DNA from: Candidatus Aerophobota bacterium
Lineage (GTDB): Bacteria > Aerophobota > Aerophobia > Aerophobales > B3-G15
DNA: 7,943 nucleotides
Reading direction: 5' to 3'
Assembly: GCA_003648845.1 (NCBI GenBank)
Contig: QMQA01000045.1
Span: 1 to 7,943, forward strand
Shown here: positions 6,136 to 7,943 of the stretch, piece by piece
Layout of the letters: each line of letters starts with the position of its first letter
Position numbering within the stretch: the stretch's first letter is position 1
Notes under the pieces: model-generated
Databases searched by the model: none
Told to the model about the DNA's origin: nothing
The model's input: the letters and a program-made list of their open reading frames with translations, nothing else
Program-made: the position numbers and the translations under genes

Positions 6136-7368
6136 TTAAACGTATCTTTTGTTAATCCTTACATATTTTTCCGTTAAATCACATCCCCAGAATGTGGCTT
6201 TACAATCACCTTGATTGAGCCTGATCAGCATACTTATTTCATCCTTCGATAACCTTTCTCTTAGATCTGACAAGGGGGCTCCTGCTGGTTCTCCTCTTTT
6301 TACAACAAGTACATTGTCAATCAATATATCTATTTTTTCCGGTTTTACCTTAGTGTGAGCTGCTCCCAGAGCTGCCATAATTCTTCCCCAGTTAGGAGAG
6401 GCACCGGCAATGGCTGTTTTTACCAGATTAGAACAGGCTACTTTTCTGGCTATACGCCGGGCATCCTGGGGAAAAGGAGCTCCCTCCACCTTTACCTCAA
6501 ACACCTTAGTTGCCCCTTCTCCATCCCTAACTATTGATTTTGCAAGATAAATACAAATATAATCAAGACTTTTACAAAATTTTTCAAAATTCTCATCCTC
6601 TACTCTAAGAGTGGGTTTTTTCCTCCATGTTTTAATCCTTTTATTTCCTGCTCTTCCATTGGCCAGAATAATTACCGTATCGTTGGTACTCATATCTCCA
6701 TCAACAGTTATCTGATTAAAAGAGCTATTTACTGCTCTTTGTAAGGCTTCCTTTAAAGCATCCCGGGCTATACAGGCATCTGTGGTAATAAAACACAGCA
6801 TAGTAGCAAGATTTGGAGCTATCATTCCCGACCCTTTAGCAACCCCTGCTATCCTAACTTTCTTTTTTCCCTGACCTAAGATATCGGTCTCCACTGCAAG
6901 CTGTTTAATCTTTTTATCAGTGGTAATAATAGCTTCTGCCACCTGGGAGCTTCCCTGAGAAGAAAGAGATTTAACAGCCATTTTTATACCTTCCTCTACT
7001 TTATCCATAGGAAGTTGTTCACCTATTACCCCGGTTGAGGCTACCAGAACTTCCTCGGAACTTATACCAAGCTCTCTTGCTGCTATATCACACATTTTTA
7101 CTGCATTTTCAAACCCTCGCTTTCCGGTGCAGGCATTGGCATTTCCACTGTTAATCACAACCAACCTTGCCCGTCCTCTGCGGATTTTTCTCTGAGAAAC
7201 CATCACCGGTGCTGCCTTCACCTTGTTCGTGGTAAACATACCTGCTGCCACTGCGGGGAACTCAGAAAAAATAAGAGCAAGATCAAGATTATTTCTCTTT
7301 ATCCCACAGTGCACCCCTGATGCTTTGAAACCTAAAGGTGTCGTTATACCTCCTTCAATTTCTGTCAA
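6136..7368 (-). CDS. argJ: Glutamate N-acetyltransferase / amino-acid acetyltransferase ArgJ
   Basis: ArgJ transfers the acetyl group from N-acetylornithine to glutamate in the cyclic arginine pathway, releasing ornithine. Bifunctional members also make N-acetylglutamate from acetyl-CoA. The 410-residue length is normal. The autoproteolysis site is intact: KGSGMIAPNLATML at 178-191, with cleavage expected between Ala188 and nucleophile Thr189, giving alpha and beta chains. Also visible are STGVIG at 111-116 (oxyanion-hole Thr-Gly), NSGNANACTG at 73-82, VDGDMSTNDT at 222-231 and GASPNWGRIMAALG at 322-335. The TTG start at 7368 has AGGGGGT upstream and gives the family's usual beginning (GGITTPLGFKASGVHCG). 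It lies 18 nt after argC. I cannot tell from sequence whether it is mono- or bifunctional. Confidence 0.96.
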   Translation of the reverse strand: MTEIEGGITTPLGFKASGVHCGIKRNNLDLALIFSEFPAVAAGMFTTNKVKAAPVMVSQRKIRRGRARLVVINSGNANACTGKRGFENAVKMCDIAARELGISSEEVLVASTGVIGEQLPMDKVEEGIKMAVKSLSSQGSSQVAEAIITTDKKIKQLAVETDILGQGKKKVRIAGVAKGSGMIAPNLATMLCFITTDACIARDALKEALQRAVNSSFNQITVDGDMSTNDTVIILANGRAGNKRIKTWRKKPTLRVEDENFEKFCKSLDYICIYLAKSIVRDGEGATKVFEVKVEGAPFPQDARRIARKVACSNLVKTAIAGASPNWGRIMAALGAAHTKVKPEKIDILIDNVLVVKRGEPAGAPLSDLRERLSKDEISMLIRLNQGDCKATFWGCDLTEKYVRINKRYV

Positions 7369-7386
7369 CCTCTACCCCCTTTTTAT

Positions 7387-7943
7387 TTACTCAAGACCCA
7401 TTTTCTCATCGAATCCACACATAAGATTCATATTTTGAATAGCCTGTCCTGAGGCTCCTTTAACCAGATTGTCAATTGCAGAAATTACTATCACTTTAGA
7501 AGACCTTTTATCAACATTTAAACCAATTCTACATCTGTTGGACCACAGAACCTCCTTGGTATGGGGAAAACTCCCAGCAGGTAGAATTTCAACAAATGGC
7601 TCTCTTTGATAAAACTCTGCGTAAATACCCAGCAGATCTTCGGTGGTTAACCTTTCTACAAGGTCTGCATAACAGGTGGAAAGGATACCCCGGTTTACAG
7701 GAATAAGGTGGGGTATAAAGATAAGTTTTACCTTTTCTCCAGCAATTTTACCAAGCTCCTGTTCCATCTCGGGAAGATGTCTGTGTCCTGTAACTTTATA
7801 GGCATTTATATTTTCATTAACCTCTGGAAAATGGGTCTGCAAAGTAGGATTTCTCCCTGCCCCACTAACTCCTGACTTAGAATCCACTACTATCCCCTCT
7901 TTCCTGGTCAATTTGTTTTTAAGCAGAGGGGCAAGAGCAAGAA
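7387..7943 (-). CDS. argC: N-acetyl-gamma-glutamyl-phosphate reductase ArgC (C-terminal part)
   Basis: ArgC reduces N-acetylglutamyl phosphate with NADPH to the semialdehyde, the third step of arginine synthesis. About 184 residues are visible. The frame stays open to the window edge, reading LALAPLLKNKL just before VVDSKSGVSGAGR, so the gene is cut by the window, not broken. The usual length is about 345, so the N-terminal NAD(P) domain and catalytic Cys lie outside. Conserved elements seen are DSKSGVSGAGR, YKVTGHRHLPEMEQEL (substrate-binding His), PVNRGILSTCYA, SFPHTKEVLWSNRCRIG and the C-terminal IDNLVKGASGQAIQNMNLMCGF. A TTG at 7911 is an internal codon, not the start. It is the first visible gene of the leftward operon. 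Confidence 0.96.
   Translation of the reverse strand, partial: LALAPLLKNKLTRKEGIVVDSKSGVSGAGRNPTLQTHFPEVNENINAYKVTGHRHLPEMEQELGKIAGEKVKLIFIPHLIPVNRGILSTCYADLVERLTTEDLLGIYAEFYQREPFVEILPAGSFPHTKEVLWSNRCRIGLNVDKRSSKVIVISAIDNLVKGASGQAIQNMNLMCGFDEKMGLE

Noticed and set aside
7387..7911. argC as a short 174-residue gene starting at TTG 7911
   Set aside because: The frame continues in ArgC-like sequence to the window edge. The gene is cut by the window, not shortened.
1..7943. CRISPR arrays, tRNA or rRNA genes
   Set aside because: I saw no regularly spaced repeats and no cloverleaf or rRNA-like stretches on either strand.

Overview
The window is A+T-rich DNA that reads as bacterial. Genes are tightly packed, most starts have a strong Shine-Dalgarno (SD) sequence of the AGGAGG type, TTG and ATG starts are both used, and two sigma70-like promoters can be made out. 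The gene set mixes bacterial families (bifunctional-nuclease-like DUF151 protein, MarC) with families common in archaea and scattered in deep-branching or thermophilic bacteria (archaeal-type phosphoglycerate mutase, Clp1/Grc3-type polynucleotide kinase). Arg is mostly AGA/AGG and ATA is frequent. This suggests a deep-branching or uncultured bacterial lineage, possibly thermophilic. I cannot name the phylum.

Left part (1-1104). A possible 5' gene fragment runs off the left edge on the minus strand, behind an extended -10 promoter. Next come a perfect hairpin and a doubtful 71-codon ORF. A small membrane-anchored, charged helical protein follows (458-859, minus). Between it and the next gene is a divergent intergenic region.

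Middle (1105-2827, plus strand). An archaeal-type cofactor-independent phosphoglycerate mutase is followed 25 nt later by a DUF151 protein, probably in one transcript. The mutase has a promoter very close to its start codon, and a perfect 9-bp inverted repeat spans the -10 box and the first bases of the ATG.

Right part (7943 down to 2892, minus strand). Six genes lie head to tail with gaps of 2-18 nt or a 4-nt overlap: argC (5' end outside the window), argJ, a Clp1/Grc3-like polynucleotide kinase, an ABC ATPase, its ABC-2 permease and a MarC-family membrane protein. This looks like one operon in which two arginine-biosynthesis genes lead into an RNA-end kinase homologue and a DrrAB-type exporter. 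It converges on the DUF151 gene across a 64-nt gap with no convincing terminator.

Most of the window is conventional. The points most worth a second look are the bacterial Clp1/Grc3-like kinase inside an arg operon, the palindrome at the mutase start, and the unexplained hairpin region at the left end.
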